DNA of 64,000 nucleotides from contig CAAEVH010000035.1 in the NCBI GenBank assembly GCA_900759445.1, forward strand, positions 1 through 64,000, given 5' to 3'. Every line of letters begins with the position of its first letter. Positions within the stretch are counted from its first letter, which is position 1. This DNA is from an uncultured Raoultella sp. Lineage in GTDB: Bacteria > Pseudomonadota > Gammaproteobacteria > Enterobacterales > Enterobacteriaceae. The notes below the pieces were generated by a model. That model was not told the DNA's origin. It saw only the letters and a list, made by a program, of their open reading frames with translations, and made no database searches. Both the position numbers and the translations under genes were made by a program. Below are positions 47,168-57,230 of this stretch, in pieces.

Positions 47168-48226
47168 ATGAAAAAGACAGCTATCGCAATTGCAGTGGCA
47201 CTGGCTGGTTTCGCTACCGTGGCGCAGGCCGCTCCGAAAGATAACACCTGGTACACTGGTGCTAAACTGGGCTGGTCTCAGTACCATGATATTGGCAACA
47301 ACCAGATCAACAACTCCGGTCCTACCCACGAAAGCCAACTGGGTGCTGGTGCATTCGGTGGTTACCAGGTTAACCCGTACGTTGGTTTCGAAATGGGTTA
47401 CGACTGGTTAGGTCGTATGCCGTACAAAGGCGCCACCGATGCTACTCACAATAATGGCGCTTTCAAAGCTCAGGGCGTTCAGCTGACCGCTAAACTGGGT
47501 TACCCAATCACTGACGATCTGGACGTTTATACCCGTCTGGGTGGTATGGTTTGGCGTGCAGACGCTAAAAACAACCAAGGCTTCAAAGACCACGACACTG
47601 GTGTTTCCCCAGTATTCGCAGGTGGCGTAGAGTATGCAATTACTCCTGAAATCGCTACCCGTCTGGAATACCAGTGGACCAACAACATCGGTGACGCGAA
47701 CACCGTTGGCGGTCGTCCGGATAACGGTCTGTTGAGCGTTGGTGTTTCCTACCGTTTCGGTCAGCAGGAAGAAGCAGCTCCAGTAGTTGTTGCTCCGGCT
47801 CCGGCTCCAGAAGTACAGACCAAACACTTCACTCTGAAGTCTGACGTTCTGTTCAACTTCAACAAAGCAACTCTGAAACCAGAAGGCCAGCAGGCTCTGG
47901 ATCAGATGTACAGCCAGCTGAGCAACCTGGATCCGAAAGACGGTTCCGTAGTGGTTCTGGGCTTCACTGACCGCATCGGTTCTGACGCTTACAACCAGGG
48001 TCTGTCCGAGAAACGTGCTCAGTCCGTTGTTGATTACCTGATCTCTAAAGGTATTCCTTCTGACAAAATCTCTGCACGTGGCATGGGCGAATCCAACCCA
48101 GTTACTGGCAACACCTGTGACAACGTGAAAGCTCGCGCTGCACTGATCGACTGCCTGGCTCCGGATCGTCGTGTTGAGATCGAAGTTAAAGGTATCAAAG
48201 ACGTTGTAACTCAGCCTCAGGCTTAA
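47168..48226 (+). CDS. ompA: Outer-membrane protein A
   Basis: 352 residues: signal peptide (21, ending AQA), an eight-strand N-terminal barrel (to about 195), the [10 protein letters not shown] hinge and a C-terminal OmpA peptidoglycan-binding domain ([20 protein letters not shown]) with the disulfide pair in GNTCDNVK...DCLAPDRR. The surface loops (for example loop 1 [15 protein letters not shown], loop 3 NNQGFKD) differ from E. coli and Salmonella and are closer to Citrobacter forms. It keeps the strong codon bias of an abundant protein. Confidence 0.98.
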   Translation: MKKTAIAIAVALAGFATVAQAAPKDNTWYTGAKLGWSQYHDIGNNQINNSGPTHESQLGAGAFGGYQVNPYVGFEMGYDWLGRMPYKGATDATHNNGAFKAQGVQLTAKLGYPITDDLDVYTRLGGMVWRADAKNNQGFKDHDTGVSPVFAGGVEYAITPEIATRLEYQWTNNIGDANTVGGRPDNGLLSVGVSYRFGQQEEAAPVVVAPAPAPEVQTKHFTLKSDVLFNFNKATLKPEGQQALDQMYSQLSNLDPKDGSVVVLGFTDRIGSDAYNQGLSEKRAQSVVDYLISKGIPSDKISARGMGESNPVTGNTCDNVKARAALIDCLAPDRRVEIEVKGIKDVVTQPQA

Positions 48227-48240
48227 GTTATCGTCTTATA

Positions 48241-48269
48241 AAAAAACCCCGCTTTGCGGGGTTTTTTTT
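48241..48269 (+). terminator. ompA terminator
   Basis: Stem CCCCGC / GCGGGG with a TTT loop, A6 in front and T8 behind, 20 bases after the stop codon. Confidence 0.96.
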
Positions 48270-48323
48270 CACTTTTTATCAATCAAAGCACGCCTGTACA
48301 CAACACATTTAGCCATTCTGTGG

Positions 48324-48776
48324 TTATTCTTTTCCCAGCAGCGCCTGTAAATCCTGCTTCAATGTCGACATTTTATTCGCGTACTTCTCTTTATGCTCTG
48401 CGTCTTCAATCAGTTGCACAATGGTTTCAGAAAGCGTTTTGCCGCGCCGCTGCGCAAGCCCCGCTAAGCGCTGCCAGACCATAAATTCCAGATCGATAGA
48501 TTTCTTTCGCGTATGCTGATGCTCCGCGTTAAAGTGCCGCTTACGCCTCGCCCGTATGGTTTGTTTCATACGATTTAGCAGCGCAGAGTTCATGTGTTCT
48601 TCAATCCAGGTATTGACCCGAACCGGTTCATTTTCGAGGGTTAGCAACAAATCAACGGCTTCTTCGGCAGCGCTGGCCTCTACGTAACGGGTGATTAATT
48701 CCCCCTCACGATGCTTCTTCACCAGATACTTCCATTTCCAGCCGCTTTCAAGGTTTTCAAGTTGTTGATATTTCAT
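48324..48776 (-). CDS. matP: Ter macrodomain organiser MatP
   Basis: 150 residues; four-helix N-terminal bundle plus the ribbon-helix-helix region [20 protein letters not shown] and a C-terminal coiled coil for tetramers. It binds matS sites across the terminus region. Family length and conserved position after ompA. Confidence 0.97.
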   Translation of the reverse strand: MKYQQLENLESGWKWKYLVKKHREGELITRYVEASAAEEAVDLLLTLENEPVRVNTWIEEHMNSALLNRMKQTIRARRKRHFNAEHQHTRKKSIDLEFMVWQRLAGLAQRRGKTLSETIVQLIEDAEHKEKYANKMSTLKQDLQALLGKE

Positions 48777-48961
48777 TGCGATCTCAATGTTACCGTGTAA
48801 CTCTTATCAGAATATCAGCTTTTTCGGCATCTGAAGAAAAGAATATCCAGCCTGTGAACTGTCGCGCGTCATCGCATTCGTTTCACAGCGCTTTCCACGT
48901 GTGCAGTGATGATGGTTACGGTATAATCTCGTTTTTTACAACAGACTAAAAAACATCAACT

Positions 48962-50722
48962 TTGACCATTACGAAACTTGCATGGCGTGATCTGGTTCCT
49001 GACACCGATAGTTATCAGGAAGTATTTGCACAGCCGCACGTCACTGACGACACCGATACCTTACTTAGTGATACTCAGCCACGTTTACAATTTGCGCTGG
49101 AGCAGCTTCTTCAGCACTGGACGACGTCTTCGTTCATGCTGGTAAAAGCACCGGAAGAGCTTGAGTACATCAACCTTATTGCAGAGGCCGCGCGGCCTCT
49201 GCACTCGGATGCCGGAAGTCTCACCGGAGGTCATTATGATATCTCCGGTCACACTATCCGCTATCGTACAGCTGAGACAGCAGAAGACAATTTTGCGACA
49301 TTAACCCAGGTAGTCTGCGCTGACTGGGTTGAAGCCGAACAACTGTTTGGCTGTCTGCGTCAGTTCAATGGCGAAATTACCCTACAGCCAGGCCTTGTGC
49401 ATCAGGCCAACGGTGGTGTGCTGGTTATTTCGTTGCGCACGCTACTGGCCCAACCGCTGCTGTGGATGCGCCTGAAAGCCATTGTCAGCCACGAGCGTTT
49501 TGACTGGGTAGCTTTTGATGAGTCTCGCCCGCTGCCTGTCTCCGTTCCACCTATGCCGCTTAAACTCAAAGTGGTATTAGTTGGTGAACGTGAATCACTG
49601 GCAGACTTCCAGGACATGGAGCCGGAGCTGGCTGAGCAGGCTATTTATAGCGAGTTTGAAGATAATCTGCAGATAGTGGATGCCGAAACCATGACGCAGT
49701 GGTGTCAGTGGGTAACACATACCGCTACGCGCAACAATTTGCCCTACCCGGCCCCTGATGCCTGGCAAGTGCTGATCCGTGAAGCCGTTCGTTATACCGG
49801 CGAACAGGATACATTGCCGCTTAACCCGCTGTGGATCACCCGGCAGTTCAAAGAAGTGGCCCCGTTATGCGAGGGCGAAACCTGCAACGCTGAGCAGTTC
49901 AGCCTGATGCTGACCCAGCGTGAATGGCGGGAAGGTTTCCTCGCCGAACGAATGCAGGATGAGATCCTGCAGGAACAGATCCTGATCGAGACGGAAGGCG
50001 AGCGTATTGGCCAAATCAACGCCCTGTCGGTGATTGAATTTCCTGGTCACCCCCGCGCGTTTGGTGAGCCTTCTCGTATCAGCTGTGTGGTTCATATTGG
50101 CGACGGCGAATTTACGGATATTGAGCGCAAAGCCGAGCTTGGCGGAAATATTCATGCGAAGGGTATGATGATTATGCAGGCGTTCCTGATGTCGGAACTC
50201 CAGCTTGAACAGCAAATCCCCTTCTCTGCCTCGCTGACCTTTGAGCAATCCTACAGCGAAGTGGACGGCGACAGCGCGTCCATGGCAGAACTTTGCGCAT
50301 TGATTAGCGCCCTCGCCGACGTTCCTGTTAATCAAAGCATCGCCATTACCGGTTCTGTCGATCAGTTTGGTCGGGCACAACCTGTTGGTGGTCTGAACGA
50401 GAAAATTGAAGGCTTCTTCGCCATCTGTCAGCAGCGTGAGCTGACAGGCACACAGGGCGTTATCATTCCTTCAGCGAATGTCAGACACCTGAGCCTGCAG
50501 CCTGCTCTGCTACAAGCCGTAGAAGAAGAAAAATTCACTATCTGGGCGGTGGACGACGTGACCGATGCGCTGCCACTGTTATTAAATCTGGTGTGGGATG
50601 GTGAAGGCCAGACAACGCTGATGCAAACTATCCAGGAGCGCATTGCTACGGCAACGCAGCAGGAAGGTCGTCACCGTTTTCCCTGGCCGCTACGTTGGCT
50701 GAACTGGATTATTCCGAACTGA
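48962..50722 (+). CDS. ycbZ: Lon-like protease LonH/YcbZ
   Basis: 586 residues with a TTG start (the family's usual unusual start; [20 protein letters not shown]). It has a degenerate AAA-like N-terminal part and a C-terminal Lon S16 domain: catalytic Ser in [10 protein letters not shown] and Lys in [11 protein letters not shown]. It may be a protease of ribosome- or translation-linked targets; the function is not settled. Its stop overlaps the FadR site of fabA. Confidence 0.94.
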   Translation: MTITKLAWRDLVPDTDSYQEVFAQPHVTDDTDTLLSDTQPRLQFALEQLLQHWTTSSFMLVKAPEELEYINLIAEAARPLHSDAGSLTGGHYDISGHTIRYRTAETAEDNFATLTQVVCADWVEAEQLFGCLRQFNGEITLQPGLVHQANGGVLVISLRTLLAQPLLWMRLKAIVSHERFDWVAFDESRPLPVSVPPMPLKLKVVLVGERESLADFQDMEPELAEQAIYSEFEDNLQIVDAETMTQWCQWVTHTATRNNLPYPAPDAWQVLIREAVRYTGEQDTLPLNPLWITRQFKEVAPLCEGETCNAEQFSLMLTQREWREGFLAERMQDEILQEQILIETEGERIGQINALSVIEFPGHPRAFGEPSRISCVVHIGDGEFTDIERKAELGGNIHAKGMMIMQAFLMSELQLEQQIPFSASLTFEQSYSEVDGDSASMAELCALISALADVPVNQSIAITGSVDQFGRAQPVGGLNEKIEGFFAICQQRELTGTQGVIIPSANVRHLSLQPALLQAVEEEKFTIWAVDDVTDALPLLLNLVWDGEGQTTLMQTIQERIATATQQEGRHRFPWPLRWLNWIIPN

Positions 50723-50733
50723 TCGGACTTGTT
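50717..50733 (+). promoter_or_regulatory. FadR operator of fabA
   Basis: AACTGATCGGACTTGTT, 17 bases, close to the FadR consensus AACTGGTCCGACCTGTT. In E. coli FadR bound here activates fabA. The site overlaps the ycbZ stop codon. Confidence 0.85.
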
Positions 50734-50734
50734 C

Positions 50735-50752
50735 AGCGTACACGTGTTAGCT
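50735..50752 (+). promoter_or_regulatory. FabR operator of fabA
   Basis: AGCGTACACGTGTTAGCT, a palindromic FabR site immediately downstream of the FadR site. FabR represses unsaturated fatty-acid synthesis genes when unsaturated acyl thioesters are high. Confidence 0.82.
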
Positions 50753-50790
50753 ATCCTGCGTGCTTCAATAAAATAAGGCTTACAGAGAAC

Positions 50791-51309
50791 ATGGTAGATA
50801 AACGCGAATCCTATACAAAAGAAGACCTTCTTGCCTCTGGTCGCGGTGAGCTGTTTGGCGCAAAAGGGCCACAACTGCCTGCACCAAGCATGCTGATGAT
50901 GGACCGTGTCATCAAGATGACCGAAACCGGCGGCAACTTTGACAAAGGTTATGTTGAAGCTGAACTGGATATCAACCCGGACCTGTGGTTCTTCGGATGC
51001 CACTTTATCGGCGATCCGGTGATGCCGGGCTGCCTGGGTCTGGATGCCATGTGGCAGTTGGTTGGATTCTATCTCGGCTGGCTGGGCGGCGAAGGTAAAG
51101 GCCGCGCGCTGGGCGTAGGCGAAGTTAAATTCACCGGCCAGGTTCTGCCGACTGCGAAGAAAGTGACTTACCGCATTCACTTCAAACGCATCGTTAATCG
51201 TCGCCTGATCATGGGCCTGGCTGATGGTGAAGTGCTGGTTGATGGTCGTCTAATCTATACCGCAAACGATCTGAAAGTGGGTCTGTTCCAGGACACTTCC
51301 GCGTTCTAA
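50791..51309 (+). CDS. fabA: 3-hydroxydecanoyl-ACP dehydratase/isomerase
   Basis: 172 residues, family length. The hot-dog fold catalytic His is in [14 protein letters not shown] and Asp in [11 protein letters not shown]. It dehydrates 3-hydroxydecanoyl-ACP and isomerises the product to cis-3-decenoyl-ACP, the branch point to unsaturated fatty acids. ATG at 50791 is the E. coli-type start. Confidence 0.98.
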   Translation: MVDKRESYTKEDLLASGRGELFGAKGPQLPAPSMLMMDRVIKMTETGGNFDKGYVEAELDINPDLWFFGCHFIGDPVMPGCLGLDAMWQLVGFYLGWLGGEGKGRALGVGEVKFTGQVLPTAKKVTYRIHFKRIVNRRLIMGLADGEVLVDGRLIYTANDLKVGLFQDTSAF

Positions 51310-51372
51310 TCCAGGTCAGCGTAGCCGCCAGACATTAACGTTTATTCGTCTTGTCTGGTGGGCAAAAAGGCG

Positions 51373-51402
51373 AAACCTCCGCTCTGCGGAGGTTTCTTTT
51401 AT
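51373..51402. terminator. fabA-rmf terminator
   Basis: Ten-base-pair stem AAACCTCCGC / GCGGAGGTTT with loop TCT, followed by CTTTT. It lies between the convergent fabA and rmf. Confidence 0.9.
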
Positions 51403-51416
51403 CTAAAGAGACAGAA

Positions 51417-51584
51417 TCAGGCCATTAAAACCCTATCCCCCATGGCTTCTCGCCAGCCTCCCAGCCAGTATGACCTCTGATTCAGCGTCTGATAGGGACA
51501 CATTTCTTTTGAGCGTCCGGCAATGCCGGCCTGATATCCACGTTGATGTGCCCGTTCCAGGCGATCTCGTTTTTGTCTCTTCAT
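51417..51584 (-). CDS. rmf: Ribosome modulation factor
   Basis: 55 residues, MKRQKRDRLERAHQRGYQAG at the start, ending AMGDRVLMA, very basic. It pairs 70S ribosomes into inactive 100S dimers in stationary phase. It sits opposite fabA as in E. coli. GAGG lies very close to the ATG. Confidence 0.97.
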   Translation of the reverse strand: MKRQKRDRLERAHQRGYQAGIAGRSKEMCPYQTLNQRSYWLGGWREAMGDRVLMA

Positions 51585-51783
51585 GCCTCGTTTCCCTCAT
51601 CTTTTGGGTCTGGTGGAAAAGAAAACAGTGATTACTAAGTGTGCAATCACACTAAAACGAATACCCCTAAACATCAGGCTCGTCAATGCGCAAAATTCAC
51701 GCCAGTGTCATATTTGTGAGCTACCCGCAAAATCATTTGTACAAAAATAGTCTGTCAGAACAGCTATCTCCACGGCTAAAAAA

Positions 51784-51820
51784 ATAAAAAAAACCGCCCC
51801 GGGCATTGAACCAGGGGCGG
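51784..51820 (-). terminator. pqiABC terminator
   Basis: Stem CCGCCCC / GGGGCGG with a 13-base loop, followed on the minus strand by an eight-U tract. It ends 22 bases after the pqiC stop. Confidence 0.9.
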
Positions 51821-51842
51821 CATAATTTACAATTATTTAAGC

Positions 51843-52406
51843 TTAAGGGATGCGTTTCAGCTCTTGAGCCATTGCCGTCGCTTCCTGGCTCCAGGCGTTG
51901 GCCAGAACCTTCACCATCTCATCGTAGCCGTCTTTAGTCTGTACAGCTTCGATGTGGAATGGACGCTTGATCAACTGCCCCTGGTGATTCAGCAGCCATT
52001 CACCGCTCACGATGACCTTACCATCGTACCGACCGTGGAAGCCGGTCACGGTAACGTTCAACGTGTCCTGAGTGCTTCCCAGCGGCTGCGAAGCGACAAC
52101 CCAGCCAGGCAACTGCATACTGAGGTTCGTAACCAGGGTATTGCGCAATTGCTGATCTAAGGGGCTGGCCCAGAGATTATTATTCGCTATCACATATTGC
52201 ACATCGCTGGTCTGGTAAACCACCCCATTACCCGCCAGATAGTCCGGGACCGCAATCTGTTCAACCCACAGCAGACGGTTACCCTGGTTAGCTGAGCTCT
52301 GTACGCCCCCTTGCGCGATAGGAAGCTGGTAATAGCTTTTATTTTCTCCGCTGGAGCTGCATGACGTCAGCCAGACCGCCATCATCGCCACTAGCCACTT
52401 TTTCAT
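51843..52406 (-). CDS. pqiC: Lipoprotein PqiC
   Basis: 187-residue lipoprotein: signal peptide with lipobox WLTSCSSS (Cys16). ABC-type auxiliary domain (DUF330). It anchors the PqiB tunnel to the outer membrane in the Pqi lipid-transport system. Start codon overlaps the pqiB stop by 4 bases. Confidence 0.95.
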   Translation of the reverse strand: MKKWLVAMMAVWLTSCSSSGENKSYYQLPIAQGGVQSSANQGNRLLWVEQIAVPDYLAGNGVVYQTSDVQYVIANNNLWASPLDQQLRNTLVTNLSMQLPGWVVASQPLGSTQDTLNVTVTGFHGRYDGKVIVSGEWLLNHQGQLIKRPFHIEAVQTKDGYDEMVKVLANAWSQEATAMAQELKRIP

Positions 52407-54043
52407 TGTTTCGCCCTCTTCGGCTCTGGATCTTTTTTGTCCTTCGCTTCAAATACCAGCGCATTGCTCTTATCGTTCAACGTTTTCAGTACCGGTTGCA
52501 GTTCTCGCAGCACCTGATCAAGACGCTGCATATCCGCCACCATCTTGTTGTAGGCGGCGGAACCCGGCTGGAAGCCCTGCATACTACGGTTCAGTTCGCG
52601 CAGCGTGTTCTGCATATCCGCCGGAAGATCCTGCATCGACTGACTGGACGTGATCTTATTCATGTTGTCCAGCGTGGTTTGCAGATGCTTCATCGTACGC
52701 TGGCTTTCCGACAACGTATTGGTCGCCTGCTCAATCATCGGGTTCAACGGCAGATTGTTAATCTTATCCAGCGCTTCCATCAGTCGCTGCTGGATCTGCG
52801 CCAGACCACCGCTCACGGTCGGAATAATTTGATAACCGTTAAATTCGCGCACACCGGTAATCGGCGGTTCTTTCGGGTAGAAGTCGAGATCGACATACAG
52901 AGCGCCAGTCACCAGGTTCCCGGTTTTCAGCGATGCCCGTAAGCCGCGTTTAAGCAATTCTGCCAGATGAGCGCCAACATCAGTATCTTCTCCCAGCTGT
53001 GCCTTCAGACGTTCTGGTTCGATACGTACCAGCACCGGAATGCGGTAATCATTGTTGAAGACCTGACGCATATTCGGTGAGAAGAAAGGTACTTTACTTA
53101 CCGTACCCAAACGGATGCCACGGAATTCCAGTGGCGCGCCGGGCTGCAGGCCACGAATTGAATCTTTAAAGAACATCAGGTAATCAATATGATCGGTATA
53201 CAGTGAATCCTGAATACTTTTTTGGTCGTCATAAAGATTAAACGCAGACTGCTGTGCGACCGGTTCGCCTTGTTCCAGCCCTTCTGGCACATCAAAACTT
53301 ACGCCACCGCCAAACAGCGTGGAGAGAGAGCCCATTTCCACTCGCATACCTGCCGAAGTAAGATCCACGGCGATCCCACTGTCCTTCCAGAAACGCACAT
53401 TGCTGGTCACCAGACGATCGTTAGGCGCATTGATAAATAGCTGGTAGCTAATCGTACGCTTTTGCGCATCAAATGTGCTGGTTTCAACCGAACCTACACG
53501 ATAACCACGGAACAGAACCGGGTCGCCCGGGCTCAACTGACCGGCTTTTTTGCTGTCCAGAATCACACGGATCCCTTTCGCATCTGGCGGCGCCAGCGGC
53601 GGTGAATCCAGCAGTTGGTAATTTTCCAGCTTGCTGCCTTTATTGCCAGGCTGCAGTTCAATATAAGCCCCGGACAATAGCGTGCCGAGCCCACTGATAC
53701 CTTCACGTCCAACCTGCGGCTTCACCACCCAAAAGACAGAATCTTTATGCAGCAGCTTTTCCATTCCGGAGTTAAGACGAGCTTTAATTTCCACATGGGT
53801 CAAATCATCAGTCAGGGTTGCGCTCTCGACGATACCGACATCCACGCTGCGGCTCTTAATCGTCGTTTTACCCCCTTCAATACCTTCGGCATTGGTAGTA
53901 ATCAGCGTGACTTGTGGCCCCTGATGACTGTAGTGATAAAACAGGACCCACGCGCCAATGAGGGCAGTGACTATAGGGAATATCCACACGGGCGACCAGT
54001 TTTTTACCTTTTGCACTTTGGCTTCCCCACTTTTAGATTCCAT
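52403..54043 (-). CDS. pqiB: Mce-domain tunnel protein PqiB
   Basis: 546 residues. One N-terminal membrane anchor (WSPVWIFPIVTALIGAWVLF), three MCE domains (about 45-145, 160-265, 290-400) and a C-terminal coiled coil (QQRLMEALDKINNLP onward) that builds a periplasm-spanning needle for lipid movement. Start MESKSGEAKVQKVKN matches E. coli; an upstream frame adds 18 codons without support. Confidence 0.97.
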   Translation of the reverse strand: MESKSGEAKVQKVKNWSPVWIFPIVTALIGAWVLFYHYSHQGPQVTLITTNAEGIEGGKTTIKSRSVDVGIVESATLTDDLTHVEIKARLNSGMEKLLHKDSVFWVVKPQVGREGISGLGTLLSGAYIELQPGNKGSKLENYQLLDSPPLAPPDAKGIRVILDSKKAGQLSPGDPVLFRGYRVGSVETSTFDAQKRTISYQLFINAPNDRLVTSNVRFWKDSGIAVDLTSAGMRVEMGSLSTLFGGGVSFDVPEGLEQGEPVAQQSAFNLYDDQKSIQDSLYTDHIDYLMFFKDSIRGLQPGAPLEFRGIRLGTVSKVPFFSPNMRQVFNNDYRIPVLVRIEPERLKAQLGEDTDVGAHLAELLKRGLRASLKTGNLVTGALYVDLDFYPKEPPITGVREFNGYQIIPTVSGGLAQIQQRLMEALDKINNLPLNPMIEQATNTLSESQRTMKHLQTTLDNMNKITSSQSMQDLPADMQNTLRELNRSMQGFQPGSAAYNKMVADMQRLDQVLRELQPVLKTLNDKSNALVFEAKDKKDPEPKRAKQ

Positions 54044-54047
54044 GCTG

Positions 54048-55295
54048 TCAGGACTCCTCATGATCTGGTTCACGGTCCCACGACAGACGGGGATCAAATG
54101 TCATCGCAGAAAACATTGTCATAATGACGACTAAAGCAAACATCAAAGCACCCATTGCAGGATAAATGTTCATTAACCCTCCCATGCGCACCAGCGCAGA
54201 GAGTACGGCAATTACAAAAACGTCGATCATTGACCAGCGACCGACAAATTCTACAACCTCGTAAATTAAATGCATTCGTTCACTGTCGCGTTTGCCGTGC
54301 CCTTTGGCATCCCAACACAGCCAGGCAATGGCGATCATTTTCAACGTCGGCACCATAATACTGGCGATAAAGATAACCGCAGCCACCGGGTAAGAGCCTT
54401 CGCTCCAGATTAAAACCACGCCCTCGAGTATCGTTGAAGGCAGCTTTGACCCGAGCAGATCGGTGATCATGATCGGCAGAATATTGGCAGGAAGATAAAG
54501 CATGATCGACGTAAACAGTAATGCCAATGTCCATTGCAGACTGTTTTTACGCCGCACATAACCTTTCGTCTGACAGCGTGGGCATACCAGCTCGTCTGCA
54601 GGAAGAATAGCGGTGCAGCAGGAACAGGAACGCAACCCTTGTCGGATGCCGGGCACACCAGGCTTTAATTCCTGCTTAATGGCTGGCATAGGGGCAATAT
54701 CATCCCACAGCCAACGGCGATCCACACACTGAAAAGCCCGCAACTGGAGCATACAAAACAAGCACCACGGGATGAAGCTGCTGCCCACGCCGATATCGCC
54801 GTAGGCCATCAGCTTAACAAAGCTCACCAGCACGCCCGCGAGGAAAATTTCTGCCATTCCCCAGCTTTTTAACTGAAACAAAATACGCGCCAGCCATGTT
54901 TTAAGCCGCTCAGGCATATGAACCCGATTCACCAACAGCAAAATGGTCAACAAGCAAAAAGCGGGAACCAACTGAACGAATAAGATAAAGAAGGTACCGA
55001 GGCTGGCGTAATCTTCCGAAAAGAGAACGCTGGGGATTTGCAGCAGCGTCACTTCGCTGCTCACCCCCGCAACATTCATATTCACAAAGGGAAAGAGGTT
55101 TGACAAAAGCAGCATAAATAATGCTGCTAACACATAGGCGGTAGGACGCTGCCGTGGCGCGTCCCACTCAACCGTTAACGTAGTGCCACATCGTGGACAT
55201 GCCGCTTTCTGACCATGCTCAAGGCGAGGTAACGCCACCAGCATGTCACACTGCGAGCACAGAATATGCTTCGCGGCATGGTGATGTTCGCACAT
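54048..55295 (-). CDS. pqiA: Inner-membrane protein PqiA
   Basis: 415 residues with two PqiA modules of four membrane helices each. Each is headed by a rubredoxin-like metal site: HILCSQCDML...ACPRCGTTL and RSCSCCTAIL...VCPRCQTKG. It is the membrane partner of PqiB. The operon answers to SoxRS (paraquat) in E. coli. GGAGCAC site. Confidence 0.96.
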   Translation of the reverse strand: MCEHHHAAKHILCSQCDMLVALPRLEHGQKAACPRCGTTLTVEWDAPRQRPTAYVLAALFMLLLSNLFPFVNMNVAGVSSEVTLLQIPSVLFSEDYASLGTFFILFVQLVPAFCLLTILLLVNRVHMPERLKTWLARILFQLKSWGMAEIFLAGVLVSFVKLMAYGDIGVGSSFIPWCLFCMLQLRAFQCVDRRWLWDDIAPMPAIKQELKPGVPGIRQGLRSCSCCTAILPADELVCPRCQTKGYVRRKNSLQWTLALLFTSIMLYLPANILPIMITDLLGSKLPSTILEGVVLIWSEGSYPVAAVIFIASIMVPTLKMIAIAWLCWDAKGHGKRDSERMHLIYEVVEFVGRWSMIDVFVIAVLSALVRMGGLMNIYPAMGALMFALVVIMTMFSAMTFDPRLSWDREPDHEES

Positions 55296-55310
55296 ATGTG
55301 CTCCTTTAAA

Positions 55311-57218
55311 TTATGCGCCGTTCTTCAAAGACTCAAGATACTCCCAGCGCTCAAAGGCTTGCTCAAGTTCTTGTTCAGCTTCGTTCAGATTAGCTAATAC
55401 CTGTTGCGTTTGCTCATGCGGCTGACTGAAAAAAGCGGCGTCAGCTACCTGAGCTTGTAATGCTTCCAGTTTAGCTTCCAGTTCTTCAAGCAGCGTGGGG
55501 AGCAGCTCCAGTTCGCGCTGCAGTTTATAGCTTAGTTTGCTCGTGCTGCGTTTGACAATTTCTGCTTTAGGAGCAACGGTTTCCTCTGTTTTTTTCGCAA
55601 CTGGCTGTTTAAACGCCACATACTGCGATTGCTGGCTGCGGGCATCATGATAACCGCCGACATAACGACCAATTTTACCGCCGCCTTCGAAGATCCAGCA
55701 TTCGGTTACGGTATTATCCACAAACTGACGGTCGTGGCTCACCAGCAGCACGGTGCCCTGGTAGCTATCAATCAGCTCTTCAAGCAGTTCCAGCGTTTCG
55801 ACGTCCAGATCGTTCGTTGGTTCATCGAGAATCAAAAGATTACTGGGTTTGAGAAAAAGACGCGCCAGCAGTAGGCGATTGCGTTCCCCACCAGAGAGCG
55901 CACGTACTGGCGTCATCGCCCGTTTCGGATGGAACAGGAAATCCTGGAGATAGCCCAGCACATGGCGAGGTTTACCGTTAACCAGCACCTCTTGCTTACC
56001 CTCAGCAAGGTTGTCCATCACGGTTTTATCCGGATCCAGTTCGGCGCGGTGCTGATCGAAATACGCCACTTCCAGCTTCGTGCCGACGTGAATGCGTCCG
56101 CTGTCAGCCTGAAGCTGACCTAACATCAGCTTCAGCAGCGTTGTTTTACCGCAGCCGTTAGGTCCAATTAGCGCAATCTTGTCGCTACGTTGCACCTGCG
56201 CGGAGAAATCTTTTACCAGTTGCTTTCCATCAACCTGGTAATCAACATTCTCCATTTCGAAGACAATCTTGCCAGAACGGCTCGCCTCTTCGACCTGCAT
56301 CTTCGCCGTGCCCATCACTTCGCGACGTTCGCCACGCTCGCGACGCATGGCTTTCAGTGCCCGCACGCGGCCTTCATTACGGGTACGACGCGCTTTGATG
56401 CCCTGACGGATCCAGACTTCTTCCTGCGCCAGCTTGCGATCAAATTCCGCATTTTGGAGATCTTCCACCCGCAGCGCTTCTTCTTTATCCAGCAGATACT
56501 GATCGTAGTTCCCCGGATAGGTCACCAGCTTGCCGCGGTCGAGATCGACAATACGCGTCGCCATATTGCGAATAAATGAACGGTCGTGGGAAATGAAAAT
56601 AATTGTCCCATTGAAGGATTTCAGGAACCCTTCCAGCCAGTCGATAGTTTCAATATCCAGGTGGTTAGTTGGTTCATCCAGCAGCAGTACGCGCGGGTTG
56701 CTCACTAACGCGCGGCCCAGCGCCGCCTTACGCAGCCAGCCGCCCGAAAGCGAAGAAAGCGCGGCGTTAGGATCCAGTCCCAGTTGCGCCAGCACTTCAT
56801 TAATGCGGCTTTCGAGCTGCCACAGATTATGGTGATCGAGCATTTCCTGAACCCGCGCCATTTCATTCAGGTTTCTGTCGCTGGGATCGGTCATCACCAG
56901 GCGCGAAATATCGTGATAACGCTTCAGATATTCAGCCTGTTCCTCAATACCTTCGGCAACGAAGTCATAGACGCTGCCCTCAACATTACGCGGCGGATCC
57001 TGCTGCAGACGCGCCACAACCAGGTCCTGCTCATAAATAATACGCCCGTCGTCAAGACCCTGTTCACGGTTGAGGATCTTCATCAGCGTCGACTTACCTG
57101 CGCCATTACGGCCAACCAGACAGACGCGTTCGTTATCTTCGATATGCAGTTCTGCATTATCAAGAAGCGGCGCATCGCTGAACGACAGCCATGCACCATG
57201 CATACTGATCAATGACAT
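55311..57218 (-). CDS. uup: ABC-F ATPase Uup
   Basis: 635 residues with two ABC cassettes: Walker A GRNGAGKSTLM and GPNGCGKTTLL, signatures LSGGWLRKAALGRAL and LSGGERNRLLLARLF, Walker B LLLDEPTNHLDIE and LILDEPTNDLDVE. A C-terminal coiled-coil DNA-binding domain (about 560-635) distinguishes Uup. It acts on ribosomes or Holliday junctions. Operon-like with rlmKL (12-base gap). Confidence 0.97.
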   Translation of the reverse strand: MSLISMHGAWLSFSDAPLLDNAELHIEDNERVCLVGRNGAGKSTLMKILNREQGLDDGRIIYEQDLVVARLQQDPPRNVEGSVYDFVAEGIEEQAEYLKRYHDISRLVMTDPSDRNLNEMARVQEMLDHHNLWQLESRINEVLAQLGLDPNAALSSLSGGWLRKAALGRALVSNPRVLLLDEPTNHLDIETIDWLEGFLKSFNGTIIFISHDRSFIRNMATRIVDLDRGKLVTYPGNYDQYLLDKEEALRVEDLQNAEFDRKLAQEEVWIRQGIKARRTRNEGRVRALKAMRRERGERREVMGTAKMQVEEASRSGKIVFEMENVDYQVDGKQLVKDFSAQVQRSDKIALIGPNGCGKTTLLKLMLGQLQADSGRIHVGTKLEVAYFDQHRAELDPDKTVMDNLAEGKQEVLVNGKPRHVLGYLQDFLFHPKRAMTPVRALSGGERNRLLLARLFLKPSNLLILDEPTNDLDVETLELLEELIDSYQGTVLLVSHDRQFVDNTVTECWIFEGGGKIGRYVGGYHDARSQQSQYVAFKQPVAKKTEETVAPKAEIVKRSTSKLSYKLQRELELLPTLLEELEAKLEALQAQVADAAFFSQPHEQTQQVLANLNEAEQELEQAFERWEYLESLKNGA

Positions 57219-57230
57219 TTATTTATCCTT

